This document shows, in pieces, positions 42,286 to 50,032 of a stretch of DNA of 64,000 nucleotides (the stretch's first letter is position 1; each line of letters begins with the position of its first letter). The notes under the pieces were generated by a model, which worked only from the letters and a program-made list of their open reading frames with translations, made no database searches and was not told the DNA's origin. A program made the translations under genes and the position numbers. The DNA is from Streptococcus orisratti DSM 15617 (GTDB taxonomy: Bacteria; Bacillota; Bacilli; Lactobacillales; Streptococcaceae): positions 1 through 64,000 of the forward strand of contig NZ_KB904449.1 in the NCBI RefSeq assembly GCF_000380105.1, given 5' to 3'.

Positions 42286-44262
42286 TTATTTTTCAACGTG
42301 ATCTGCAAGCTCTTTTGCAGCTTTAGCGTTTGATTTTTCTTTTGCAGCTTGGTACTTCTTAAGAGCTTTAGCGTACTCTTTAGCCGTAACAGGTTTGTCT
42401 TGAAGCTTCATGTATTTGTAGCTAGTAGAATCACCTTTAACCCCAACATAAGAATTAGCTCTTGTAAATGGAACGATTCTAGTAAGGCTTGGTACAGCAC
42501 CTTTCGAAATTGTTGGAATCATAACAGCGCTATCTGTCAACCAAGCTTGAGCTTTCGCATAAGCTTCGTAACGTGCATTTACATCGTCTGTAATCGCATT
42601 TGCTTCATCAAGCATTGCTTGGTATTTATCCAAACCTACTGATTGAATCATAGCTGTATCAGTATCAGCGACACCTATACGATAAGTTGTGGCAGCACCT
42701 TTCTGTGTACCGAAGATATCTAAGTATGATGATGGGTCAGAGTAGTCTGGTGACCAACCTGAGATTGACAAGTCGTAGTCATTTTGCTCTGGTGTTTCAG
42801 CTTGGTAGGTTGCTGCTAACCATTCATCTTCAGTGACTTGTTTGATATTGATTTGAATGTTATCAGAACCAAGGCTCTTTTCAACAGACTGTTTGAACGA
42901 TTGTGCACGTTGTACAGAAATTTCGTCTGTTTGTGAAACTGGGAAGTCCAACTGAATTGGGAAGGTTACACCTTCAGCCGTAAGTGCTTCCTTAGCTTTT
43001 GCAAATTCTGTTTTTGCCTTTTCTGGGTTGTAAAGACCATCTTGTGCATCTGAAAGATCAACGTCTTTCCATTCATCACCATATGAAGCCAGATCAGCCT
43101 CTACCGTATCACCGAAGTCTTTACCATCAATTTGAACAAATGCTGGTGGAACCAAGGTATTACGCAAAGCTTTATCCTTAGCTTCTTCACCATTTCCTTG
43201 AGCATTGAATGAAGCACGGTCAAAGCCAAAGGTTACCGCTTGACGGAAGTCTTTGTTGTTCATAGCCTTCTTAGAGTCTGACAATTGTGCATCAGTCTTA
43301 TCTGAGATTTTATGCAAAGTACGGTTCATGTTGAAATAAATCATGTAAGTTGAACCATCTTGTTGGCCGTAAACAATGTCGTCACCGTATTTCTTCACAG
43401 CTGTCTTATAGCTTGGTGCTGTTGGGTACAAGCGTGCAGCTACATAGGAACCTTCGTCAAAGTTGTTGTATTGTGAGTCTGGGTCAGAACCATCATAATA
43501 AGTCAATTTAACGTTGTCAATATGGACATTGTCAGCATCCCAGTAGTTAGGATTCTTTTCAAATTCCATTGATGACTTAGCAGTGATTGATTTCAAGAGG
43601 TATGGACCATTGTAAAGAAGTGAAGATGGGTCAGTTTGTTTACCGAAGTCTTTGCCTTTTGATTTCAAGAATTCAGCGTTGACTGGAGCCATAATACTGT
43701 AAGTCAATTTAGAATTCCAGTAGGTTTCAGGTTTGTTAAGTGTATATTGAACAGTGTGATCGTCAACTGCTTTAACACCTACCGTTGAGAAATCCTTAGT
43801 CTTACCATCAATATAGTCTTGGAGACCTTTGATAGAGCCTTGGACAACGTAAAGAGCTTCTGATTCTGAATCAACGGCATGTTTTAGACCAGTAACAAAG
43901 TCCTGTGCTGTAACATCAGCATACTCTTCGCCATCAGCAGTGTACCATTTAGCATCTTTGCGAAGTTTGTAAGTGTAGGTCAAACCATCCTTAGATACTG
44001 TCCAATCCTTGGCAAGCGATGGAATCAAGTTACCGTATTGGTCGTTTTCCAAAAGACCATCAATGAGGTTATTAGTGATTTCACTTGTCCCTGCTTGGTT
44101 CATCTTGATGTAATCAAGAGAGACTGGTTCAGATGGATATATGTAGTTGTAAGTTGATGATGAACTAGTGCTGTCAGAACTCTTGCTACCACATGCAGCA
44201 AGGAAAGATGCAGATAGCAATGTTACTCCTGCGGCAAAAAGCCATTTGCTTTTATTCTTCAT
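42286..44262 (-). CDS. oppA: Oligopeptide-binding lipoprotein OppA, copy 1
   Basis: A 658-residue extracellular solute-binding protein (family 5, SBP_bac_5). The start at 44262 gives the signal peptide MKNKSKWLFAAGVTLLSASF and lipobox LAAC (Cys24); AGAGGT lies upstream; a start ten codons earlier is less likely. The NLIDGLLENDQYGNLIPSLAKDWTVS region and SGWSPDYSDPSSYLDIF are family landmarks. It is clearly paralogous to copy 2 over the full length (same order of motifs, lysine-rich C-terminus ending ELADHVEK). Upstream lie an extended -10 (44334-44329) and a CodY-type box. It binds peptides outside the membrane and hands them to OppBC. Confidence 0.95.
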   Translation of the reverse strand: MKNKSKWLFAAGVTLLSASFLAACGSKSSDSTSSSSTYNYIYPSEPVSLDYIKMNQAGTSEITNNLIDGLLENDQYGNLIPSLAKDWTVSKDGLTYTYKLRKDAKWYTADGEEYADVTAQDFVTGLKHAVDSESEALYVVQGSIKGLQDYIDGKTKDFSTVGVKAVDDHTVQYTLNKPETYWNSKLTYSIMAPVNAEFLKSKGKDFGKQTDPSSLLYNGPYLLKSITAKSSMEFEKNPNYWDADNVHIDNVKLTYYDGSDPDSQYNNFDEGSYVAARLYPTAPSYKTAVKKYGDDIVYGQQDGSTYMIYFNMNRTLHKISDKTDAQLSDSKKAMNNKDFRQAVTFGFDRASFNAQGNGEEAKDKALRNTLVPPAFVQIDGKDFGDTVEADLASYGDEWKDVDLSDAQDGLYNPEKAKTEFAKAKEALTAEGVTFPIQLDFPVSQTDEISVQRAQSFKQSVEKSLGSDNIQINIKQVTEDEWLAATYQAETPEQNDYDLSISGWSPDYSDPSSYLDIFGTQKGAATTYRIGVADTDTAMIQSVGLDKYQAMLDEANAITDDVNARYEAYAKAQAWLTDSAVMIPTISKGAVPSLTRIVPFTRANSYVGVKGDSTSYKYMKLQDKPVTAKEYAKALKKYQAAKEKSNAKAAKELADHVEK

Positions 44263-44328
44263 AAAAGTACCTCTAAAAACTAATTTTTTCATTTTTCGTA
44301 CAATTCATCGTGTACGTTTATGTGTGTT

Positions 44329-44387
44329 ATTATACCATAAAATTTTCTTAAAAAAAGCGATTAAAGCTAAAAAATTGTCTGAAAATT
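44329..44387 (-). promoter_or_regulatory. oppA1 promoter and CodY-type box
   Basis: Extended -10 TGG TATAAT (44334-44329 on the minus strand) with only a weak -35. AATTGTCTGAAAATT at 44373-44387 differs at one base from the CodY consensus AATTTTCWGAAAATT. Position about 40-55 bases before the -10 fits control by the nutritional repressor CodY, known to govern opp genes in streptococci and lactococci. Confidence 0.7.
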
Positions 44388-44686
44388 GTGTGCAACTTTT
44401 CAAAAAATGCTTTGAAGCTTGAAATTACTGACTTTTTATGGAGCAAAAAAATTTTTAAAATAAATTTTTTCTTTACGAATGCGCTTTCCTACAAACAACC
44501 AATTTAATTTCTTCTGTTAACAATTATGTTGAAAAAAGACGCTACTCCTCAAAATCAGGTTGCATTCTTTAGGTTACATTTCAAACTAGCATTTGGCATA
44601 AGATCATCGTGCTCACCGACCATTCTCCAAAGATAAACTGGTGTACTATTTTTTTGATTTTTCATTGGAGAACTTCAAAAAAAGAA
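44388..44686. other. Spacer between the two oppA genes
   Basis: AT-rich leader DNA of oppA1 without a gene. Nothing else recognised besides the neighbouring CodY box and the oppA2 terminator. Confidence 0.5.
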
Positions 44687-44727
44687 GAGAAGAGTCAACA
44701 AACTTTTTTAGCTTGTCAATTCTTCTC
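44687..44727 (-). terminator. Terminator of oppA2
   Basis: Imperfect stem with arms GAGAAGA and TCTTCTC plus inner pairing TTGACAA/TTGTTGA, followed by CTTCTTTTTTT on the minus strand; about 20 nt past the oppA2 stop codon. Confidence 0.8.
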
Positions 44728-44748
44728 TCCAACTCGAAGTTGATATCA

Positions 44749-46713
44749 CTATTCTAGGTGATCTGCTAGTTCTTCTTCATATTTGGCATTTGATTTGGCT
44801 TTTTCTTTCAACCATTTCTCCCGCGCTTTATTAAATTCTTTTGAGGTGACAGGTTCATCAAGAAGTTTCTTATATTTGAAACTAGAGTTCCCTTTTGTCC
44901 CTGTCCATGAGAAAGCACTTGAGTAAGGCTTGAGTTTAGTAACAATTGGACTTCCGCCACGTGTAAAAATTGGAATCATAACCGCACTGTCTGTGAAGGC
45001 TGCTTGTGCTTTTGCATATGTTGTATAACGTTTTTGCAGATCATTAGTTTCCTTAACGGCTTCATCCAGATAATCTTCAAAAACATCCAATCCAACTTGG
45101 TGAACAATATCTGCATTCTGACCAGGATTTAACCCAACATAGTGAATGTAGCTGCCGTCTGTTGGTCTATAAATATCAAGGAAAGTAGAAGGATCATCAT
45201 AGTCTGCTGACCAACCCTCAATAGCTAAATCCCAATCCTTTTGCTCTGCATTATTTGCAAAATAGGTCGTGTTGTTATAATCATCAGTAGTCAACTGATT
45301 GATATCAATCACAACATTGTCTTTCCCAAGAGAAGCTTCTAGGGATTGTTTGAGAGAGTTTGCTTGATTGACACCCACCGAATAAGTTTGGTCAACAGAA
45401 ATATCCAAGTGAATCGGGAAGGTAACACCTTCTGATTGAAGAACTTCCTTAGCTTTTTCAAATGATTTTTTTGCTTTTTCTGGATTATAAAATCCATCTT
45501 GTGCATCTTCAAGATTGACATCTTTCCAAACATCTCCATAATTGTCAAGTTCTTCTTTGACCGCGGTTCCAAAATCTTTGGTGCCAATTTGAACAAATGT
45601 TGGAGGAACTACTAAATTACGGAGCGACTTACTAGCGGCTTGTTCTCCAACCTTTTGAGCATTAAAAGCCTCACGATTAAGAGCAAAGCCGATTGCTTGA
45701 CGGAAATCTTTATTCAAGATAGCTGTTTTCGTATCATTTTTCTGACTGTCTGATGTTTTTTTGGTAAATTGGTTAGCCGTACGATTCAAATTAAAATGCA
45801 GCGAATAAACAGTGCTATCTTGAAGTCCAAAAACAATATTTTTATCATACTTCTTAGCCGCTGACTTGTAACTTGAATCATTAGGATTCAAACTTAGAGC
45901 CGAATACACCCCGTCATCAAAATTTTTGTAGATGGACTCAGTTTCAGAACCATCATTGTAAATCAATTTGATTTGGTCAATGTGAACATTTTTCGCATCC
46001 CAGTAATTAGGGTTCTTCTCAAAAGAAATTTCAGACTTAGCAGTTAGATTTTTCAAGAAGTAGGCACCATTATATAGGATACTTGAAGGATCCGTTGTCC
46101 CAAATTTTTTCCCTTTGGATTCGAGAAATTCTTCGTTTACAGGAAAGAGAATCTGTGCCGTCGTTTTAGAATTCCAAAAACTTTCTGGATTATTTAGTGT
46201 ATATTGAACGGTATAATCATCCAAGGCTTTGACACCAACAGTTGAAAAATCTTTCGTTTTCCCTTTGACATAATCGTCCAAGCCCTTGATGGAATCTTGA
46301 ATGAGATAAAGCGCTGAGGATTCCCCCTCCACTGCATGTTTAATACCTGCCACAAAATCATTGGCTGTAACTTCAGCATACTCTTCTCCCTCAGAAGTGT
46401 ACCATTTGACACCTTTTCTGAGTTTGTAGGTGTAAGTCAATCCATCTTTTGAAACTGTCCAATCTTTCGCTAGCGATGGGACTAAGTTTCCGTATTGGTC
46501 ATTTTCTAATAACCCGTCAACTCCATTTGTAGTGAGATCTGAAGTTGTCGCATTAAAATTGACAATATAATCCAGCGAATCTGGATCGGTTGCATAAACG
46601 TATTGATACACTTTCTCACTTGAACTATTCTTATTGCTACCGCAAGCTGTCAAAGCCAGAAGAGATAAACTAGCAACTCCCAAAACAAGAAGTTTTTTCC
46701 TCATCAATGTCAT
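44749..46713 (-). CDS. oppA: Oligopeptide-binding lipoprotein OppA, copy 2
   Basis: A 654-residue family-5 peptide-binding lipoprotein. AGGAGG lies 6 nt before the ATG at 46713, giving MTLMRKKLLVLGVASLSLLA and lipobox LTAC (Cys24). NGVDGLLENDQYGNLVPSLAKDWTVS and EGWSADYDDPSTFLDIY align with copy 1, and both end in a lysine-rich tail, but many ligand-pocket stretches differ, suggesting a different peptide spectrum. It has its own promoter and terminator, so it can be expressed apart from oppA1BCDF. Multiple OppA/AmiA proteins sharing one OppBCDF are usual in streptococci. Confidence 0.95.
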   Translation of the reverse strand: MTLMRKKLLVLGVASLSLLALTACGSNKNSSSEKVYQYVYATDPDSLDYIVNFNATTSDLTTNGVDGLLENDQYGNLVPSLAKDWTVSKDGLTYTYKLRKGVKWYTSEGEEYAEVTANDFVAGIKHAVEGESSALYLIQDSIKGLDDYVKGKTKDFSTVGVKALDDYTVQYTLNNPESFWNSKTTAQILFPVNEEFLESKGKKFGTTDPSSILYNGAYFLKNLTAKSEISFEKNPNYWDAKNVHIDQIKLIYNDGSETESIYKNFDDGVYSALSLNPNDSSYKSAAKKYDKNIVFGLQDSTVYSLHFNLNRTANQFTKKTSDSQKNDTKTAILNKDFRQAIGFALNREAFNAQKVGEQAASKSLRNLVVPPTFVQIGTKDFGTAVKEELDNYGDVWKDVNLEDAQDGFYNPEKAKKSFEKAKEVLQSEGVTFPIHLDISVDQTYSVGVNQANSLKQSLEASLGKDNVVIDINQLTTDDYNNTTYFANNAEQKDWDLAIEGWSADYDDPSTFLDIYRPTDGSYIHYVGLNPGQNADIVHQVGLDVFEDYLDEAVKETNDLQKRYTTYAKAQAAFTDSAVMIPIFTRGGSPIVTKLKPYSSAFSWTGTKGNSSFKYKKLLDEPVTSKEFNKAREKWLKEKAKSNAKYEEELADHLE

Positions 46714-46834
46714 AAAGTTCCTCCTATTTATTAGAACAGATGGTAATAAAAATTCATATTATTTCATTGTCCAATCCATCACAATAGGCTATTTCTTCAT
46801 TTTTATTCAAACGAAGGTCTATTGCTTGTATTTT

Positions 46835-46878
46835 ATTATATCATACTTTTTAAGAATTGTTTATGTTTTCTGAAAATT
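46835..46878 (-). promoter_or_regulatory. oppA2 promoter and CodY-type box
   Basis: Extended -10 TGA TATAAT (46840-46835, minus). TGTTTTCTGAAAATT at 46864-46878 matches 13 of 15 bases of the CodY box and lies just upstream of the -35 position. The same site is about 30 bases upstream of the -10 box of the divergent dacA1 gene, so both could respond. Confidence 0.6.
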
Positions 46879-46906
46879 TCGCTAATTTATTTTTTTACAA
46901 GACTTG

Positions 46907-46915
46907 TGATATAAT
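46907..46915 (+). promoter_or_regulatory. Extended -10 promoter of dacA1
   Basis: TGA followed by TATAAT (46910-46915). The ATG at 46949 leaves a leader of about 27 nt. No strong ribosome-binding motif is visible in it (TTGGGAT is the best). Confidence 0.65.
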
Positions 46916-46948
46916 GAAGAAAAATGGTTTTGGGATACTGATATACAT

Positions 46949-48184
46949 ATGAAAAAATTTTTTGCGCTCTTCATTGTTTGCCTTACCCTCGCAGGTACAA
47001 AGGTTAAAGCTGAAGAATTTGATGTTGCAGCTAATCATGCTCTAGCTGTTGAACTCACTACTGGAAAAATCCTTTATGAAAAAAACGCCGACTCTCTGCA
47101 GTCCGTAACGTCTTTAAATAAACTTTTGACCATTTACATGGTTTACAAAGAAATTGCTGCCGGTAGATTATCTTGGCAAAGTTCTGTTGATATTTCTGAT
47201 TACGCTTATGCACTAACGACTGATTACTCTATTAGTAACGTGCCTCTGGACGCTCGGAAATATACTGTTGAAGAACTTGTCAAGGTAACACTAATCGCTA
47301 ATGCAAATAGCCCTGCCATTGCCCTAGCTGAGCATATCGGAGGCAGTGAAAGTAAATTTGTGGATATGATGCAGGCCCAACTTCAAGAGTGGGGAATTAC
47401 CGATGCTAAGTTAATCAATGCTTCTGGACTACCAAATAGCTATCTTGGAGATAATATCTATCCGGGATCTAGTAAAAAATCTAAAAATAAATTAAGCGCC
47501 TACGATCTTGCTATCATTAGTTATCATTTGGTCAAAGATTTCCCAGAAGTTTTGAAAATAACAAGTTCACAAAGCACAGACTTTGAAGGCTATACCTTGT
47601 ACAACGACAACTATATGCTCAAAGACTTGCTTTATCAACGTTCCGGTGTAGATGGGCTTTTATTGGGAACTTCAAAAACTGCCGGTGATTCTTTCATAAC
47701 GACAAGTACTGAGAATGGTATGAAGGTGCTGACAGTTATTCTTGGAGCTTCTGGTGCTGAGAGCAACAGCTATGCTAGCTTTGATGCAGCAAATGGATTG
47801 CTTGACTACATTCAAACTAATTTTAAACTTTCAACCGTTCTAAAAAAAGGCAAAACTTACCAAAATAGCTCTGTCAAGGTCATTGATGGTCAGGAAAACC
47901 AAGTAGCTAGCGTTGCCAAAAATGATTTTAAGGTGGTAAAAAGTAAATCTTCCTCTTCCAAACTCTCACTTAAAGTCAATTTCAACTCAAGGGCTCTTGT
48001 TGCTCCTGTCGCAGCAGGGCAAACGGTTGGAACAGCTAGTTTTGAAGACCCTGCTTTGATTGGTCAAGGCTACTTAGAACAAAAGCCAAGCATAGAACTC
48101 ATCACAAAGACTAGCGTGAACCGAGACTTTTTCCTTACCGTTTGGTGGAATCACTTTGTTAATTATGTTAACGAAAACCTCTAA
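46949..48184 (+). CDS. DD-carboxypeptidase paralogue with degenerate active site
   Basis: A 411-residue exported protein of the DacA/PBP3 (S11 peptidase) type, with signal peptide (residues 1-21, cleavage after KVKA), penicillin-binding domain (about 25-290), PBP5_C-type beta domain (about 300-385) and a C-terminal amphipathic membrane anchor. The nucleophile motif is kept as S55-L-N-K58. The second motif, normally SxN, reads N118-A-N120, and the third, normally KTG, reads L238-L-G240. With two of three catalytic motifs lost, carboxypeptidase activity is doubtful, yet the frame is intact, which suggests a non-enzymatic role. First of three tandem paralogues. Confidence 0.85.
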   Translation: MKKFFALFIVCLTLAGTKVKAEEFDVAANHALAVELTTGKILYEKNADSLQSVTSLNKLLTIYMVYKEIAAGRLSWQSSVDISDYAYALTTDYSISNVPLDARKYTVEELVKVTLIANANSPAIALAEHIGGSESKFVDMMQAQLQEWGITDAKLINASGLPNSYLGDNIYPGSSKKSKNKLSAYDLAIISYHLVKDFPEVLKITSSQSTDFEGYTLYNDNYMLKDLLYQRSGVDGLLLGTSKTAGDSFITTSTENGMKVLTVILGASGAESNSYASFDAANGLLDYIQTNFKLSTVLKKGKTYQNSSVKVIDGQENQVASVAKNDFKVVKSKSSSSKLSLKVNFNSRALVAPVAAGQTVGTASFEDPALIGQGYLEQKPSIELITKTSVNRDFFLTVWWNHFVNYVNENL

Positions 48185-48201
48185 ACTTTAAGAACTTTTT
48201 G

Positions 48202-48237
48202 AATTCTAAACTAATAACGAAAAATTAGTTTAGAATT
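48202..48237. other. 14-bp perfect hairpin after dacA1
   Basis: Arms AATTCTAAACTAAT and ATTAGTTTAGAATT, 8-nt loop, 18 nt past the stop codon. It lacks a T-run, so it may be an mRNA-stabilising or weak terminator element. Confidence 0.5.
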
Positions 48238-48517
48238 GAGACAAAAGCAGCCAGCAGGCTGCAACTTCAGCTTTCTAAAAAGTTTCCCCTGAAATTTCAG
48301 TTGGCTCTCGCTACTAAATGACACATGCACGCTTCAGCTTGGAAGCCACAAACATGAAAAACAAACCAAAAGAATCTAACTATAGTTAATTAGTTTATCT
48401 TTTATTACTTCGACGTAAGAGGAAACTCCATTTTCTTATTTCCAACTTCAAAAACTCCACTGGATTGTTTGAACTCACTTTGCCGTACTTTACGAAAGTG
48501 ACTTGCTTCGCATGTCT

Positions 48518-48577
48518 TATTTCCAACCTAGAACAGCCTAGAGGCTGTTCTAGCAACCTGCAGCTCGTTGCCTTGTA
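48518..48577 (+). repeat. Palindrome-centred intergenic repeat, copy 2
   Basis: Inverted match to 37529-37588, around a perfect hairpin (48528-48553). The wider spacer 48238-48687 also shares with that locus the sequence TTTATTACTTCGACGTAAG (near 48402) and several AACTAAAAGACTAT-like stretches. The spacer has no gene. Confidence 0.8.
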
Positions 48578-48687
48578 CTAAAAGCAAACTAAAAGACTAT
48601 AACAGTCATTTGTGAAAAAGAGAAAAACGATTAGACCAACCCCCGTTTCTTTCTTATTCCTATCTTCAAACTTACTTGGACAAACCT

Positions 48688-48716
48688 TTGACCAAGCGTG
48701 GGTAACTTGTTACAAT
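48688..48716 (+). promoter_or_regulatory. Promoter of dacA2, 6 nt from ATG
   Basis: -35 TTGACC (48688-48693), 17-bp spacer, -10 TACAAT (48711-48716). The six bases AATGCT separate it from the ATG at 48723, so transcription should start at the start codon (leaderless). Confidence 0.7.
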
Positions 48717-48722
48717 AATGCT

Positions 48723-49952
48723 ATGAAAAAATACATCCTAAGTCTTTGCTTTCTTTTAATCCTGTTTTTCACCTCTGCTGTTGCTGCCGAGGAACCTGAC
48801 ATCGCTGCTCAAAATGTCATTGCTGTCGAGACCAGCACAGGGAAAGTTCTCTACGATAAAAATGCTGACAGCAAAAATTATATTGCCTCCATCAGTAAAA
48901 TATTGACTATTTACTTGGTTTTGGAAAACATTCATGAAGGAAAATTAAGCTGGGACACCGAGGTAAGTTTGTCTGACTATGCTTATGGATTAGTTGAAGA
49001 CCCAACCATCAGCAATCCCGGAATGACCAACCGCGTCTATACTGTCCGTGAATTAGTCAATGCCAGCATGGTAGTCAGTGCTAACAGCGCAGCCATTGCT
49101 CTAGCTGAAAAAGTTGCCGGTAGCGAACCAGCCTTTGTGGATCTGATGCGCGCTAAGCTTGAGGAATGGGGAATTACAGATTATCAAATTGTTAATTCAA
49201 GTGGCTTAAACAATAGTGCCTTGAACGGCAATATCTATCCTAATTCTGGTGAAAATGATGAAAACATGCTCAGCGCCAAAAGCGTTGCCATCATTGCCTA
49301 TCATCTCATCCAAGATTTCCCTGAGATTTTAGATATTAGCAGTCAGTCTAGTGTTGAGTTGGGAGATGAAAGCTATGCTACCTCTAATAAAATGTTAGCA
49401 GGGCAAATTTTGGAGCGTCAGGGGGTTGATGGTCTAAAAACTGGAACAACAGAGTTAGCGGGGCAAACCTTGGTTATTACTAGTAAAGAAAATGGCATGC
49501 GCATTATAGCTGTTATTCTTCATGCAGACAATGCTGACAGTGATGACTATGCACGTTTTACTGAAGCCAGTAAACTACTAGATTATCTCTATCAAACTTT
49601 TGAGTTGACCGATTTATATAGCTCTGGACAACATTTACATTCACTGGCAATCAGTAACGAAAGCACCAAAAAAGTGACCCCTTATGTCAAAGATAGCCTA
49701 ACTGTCGTTAGACGAAAGGGGAGCGATGTCAGTGAAACTATCACACTTGACTTAGCTTATAATAAACTGACCTCCCCTATTTCTAAAAATCAAAAAATAG
49801 GCCGGTTAATTTTTAACGATCCAGATGTAATTGGTGATGGTTATCTCTTTAAAGAACCTTCCATCTCTCTTTACTCGTCTGAAAAAATCACACAGAGTTG
49901 GCAAAGTCACCTTAAAGCCTTTTTTCAAAACCTTCTTAAAAAATTTTTCTAG
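48723..49952 (+). CDS. dacA: D-alanyl-D-alanine carboxypeptidase DacA (PBP3), copy 2
   Basis: A 409-residue S11 peptidase that trims the terminal D-Ala from peptidoglycan stem peptides outside the membrane. Signal peptide MKKYILSLCFLLILFFTSAVAA; motifs S56-I-S-K59, S119-A-N121 and K239-T-G241 are all intact; PBP5_C domain and C-terminal amphipathic anchor (SHLKAFFQNLLKKFF). The start at 48723 is chosen because it begins the signal peptide; a frame extending 37 codons upstream has no ribosome-binding site and no signal. No ribosome-binding site precedes the chosen start either, and the promoter lies 6 nt away, hence a leaderless mRNA. Confidence 0.95.
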   Translation: MKKYILSLCFLLILFFTSAVAAEEPDIAAQNVIAVETSTGKVLYDKNADSKNYIASISKILTIYLVLENIHEGKLSWDTEVSLSDYAYGLVEDPTISNPGMTNRVYTVRELVNASMVVSANSAAIALAEKVAGSEPAFVDLMRAKLEEWGITDYQIVNSSGLNNSALNGNIYPNSGENDENMLSAKSVAIIAYHLIQDFPEILDISSQSSVELGDESYATSNKMLAGQILERQGVDGLKTGTTELAGQTLVITSKENGMRIIAVILHADNADSDDYARFTEASKLLDYLYQTFELTDLYSSGQHLHSLAISNESTKKVTPYVKDSLTVVRRKGSDVSETITLDLAYNKLTSPISKNQKIGRLIFNDPDVIGDGYLFKEPSISLYSSEKITQSWQSHLKAFFQNLLKKFF

Positions 49953-49959
49953 CTTTAGG

Positions 49960-49988
49960 AATCAGTAAAGACATTTACTGATTTTTTT
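49960..49988 (+). terminator. Terminator of dacA2
   Basis: Stem AATCAGTAAA with TTTACTGATT followed by TTTTTT; it overlaps the -35 region of the dacA3 promoter. Confidence 0.88.
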
Positions 49989-49995
49989 GTTATGA

Positions 49996-50024
49996 TATAA
50001 TCATACAACACAATCTGTCTGAGG
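49996..50024 (+). promoter_or_regulatory. Promoter and ribosome-binding site of dacA3
   Basis: Extended -10 TGA TATAAT (49996-50001), weak -35 TTTACT 16 bp upstream inside the dacA2 terminator, and GAGG at 50021-50024 placed 8 nt before the TTG start. Confidence 0.65.
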
Positions 50025-50032
50025 AACTAAAT

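Noticed and set aside
48612..48722. Upstream in-frame start for dacA2 (37 extra residues)
   Set aside because: It would place non-hydrophobic residues before the signal peptide, overlaps the promoter elements and has no ribosome-binding site.
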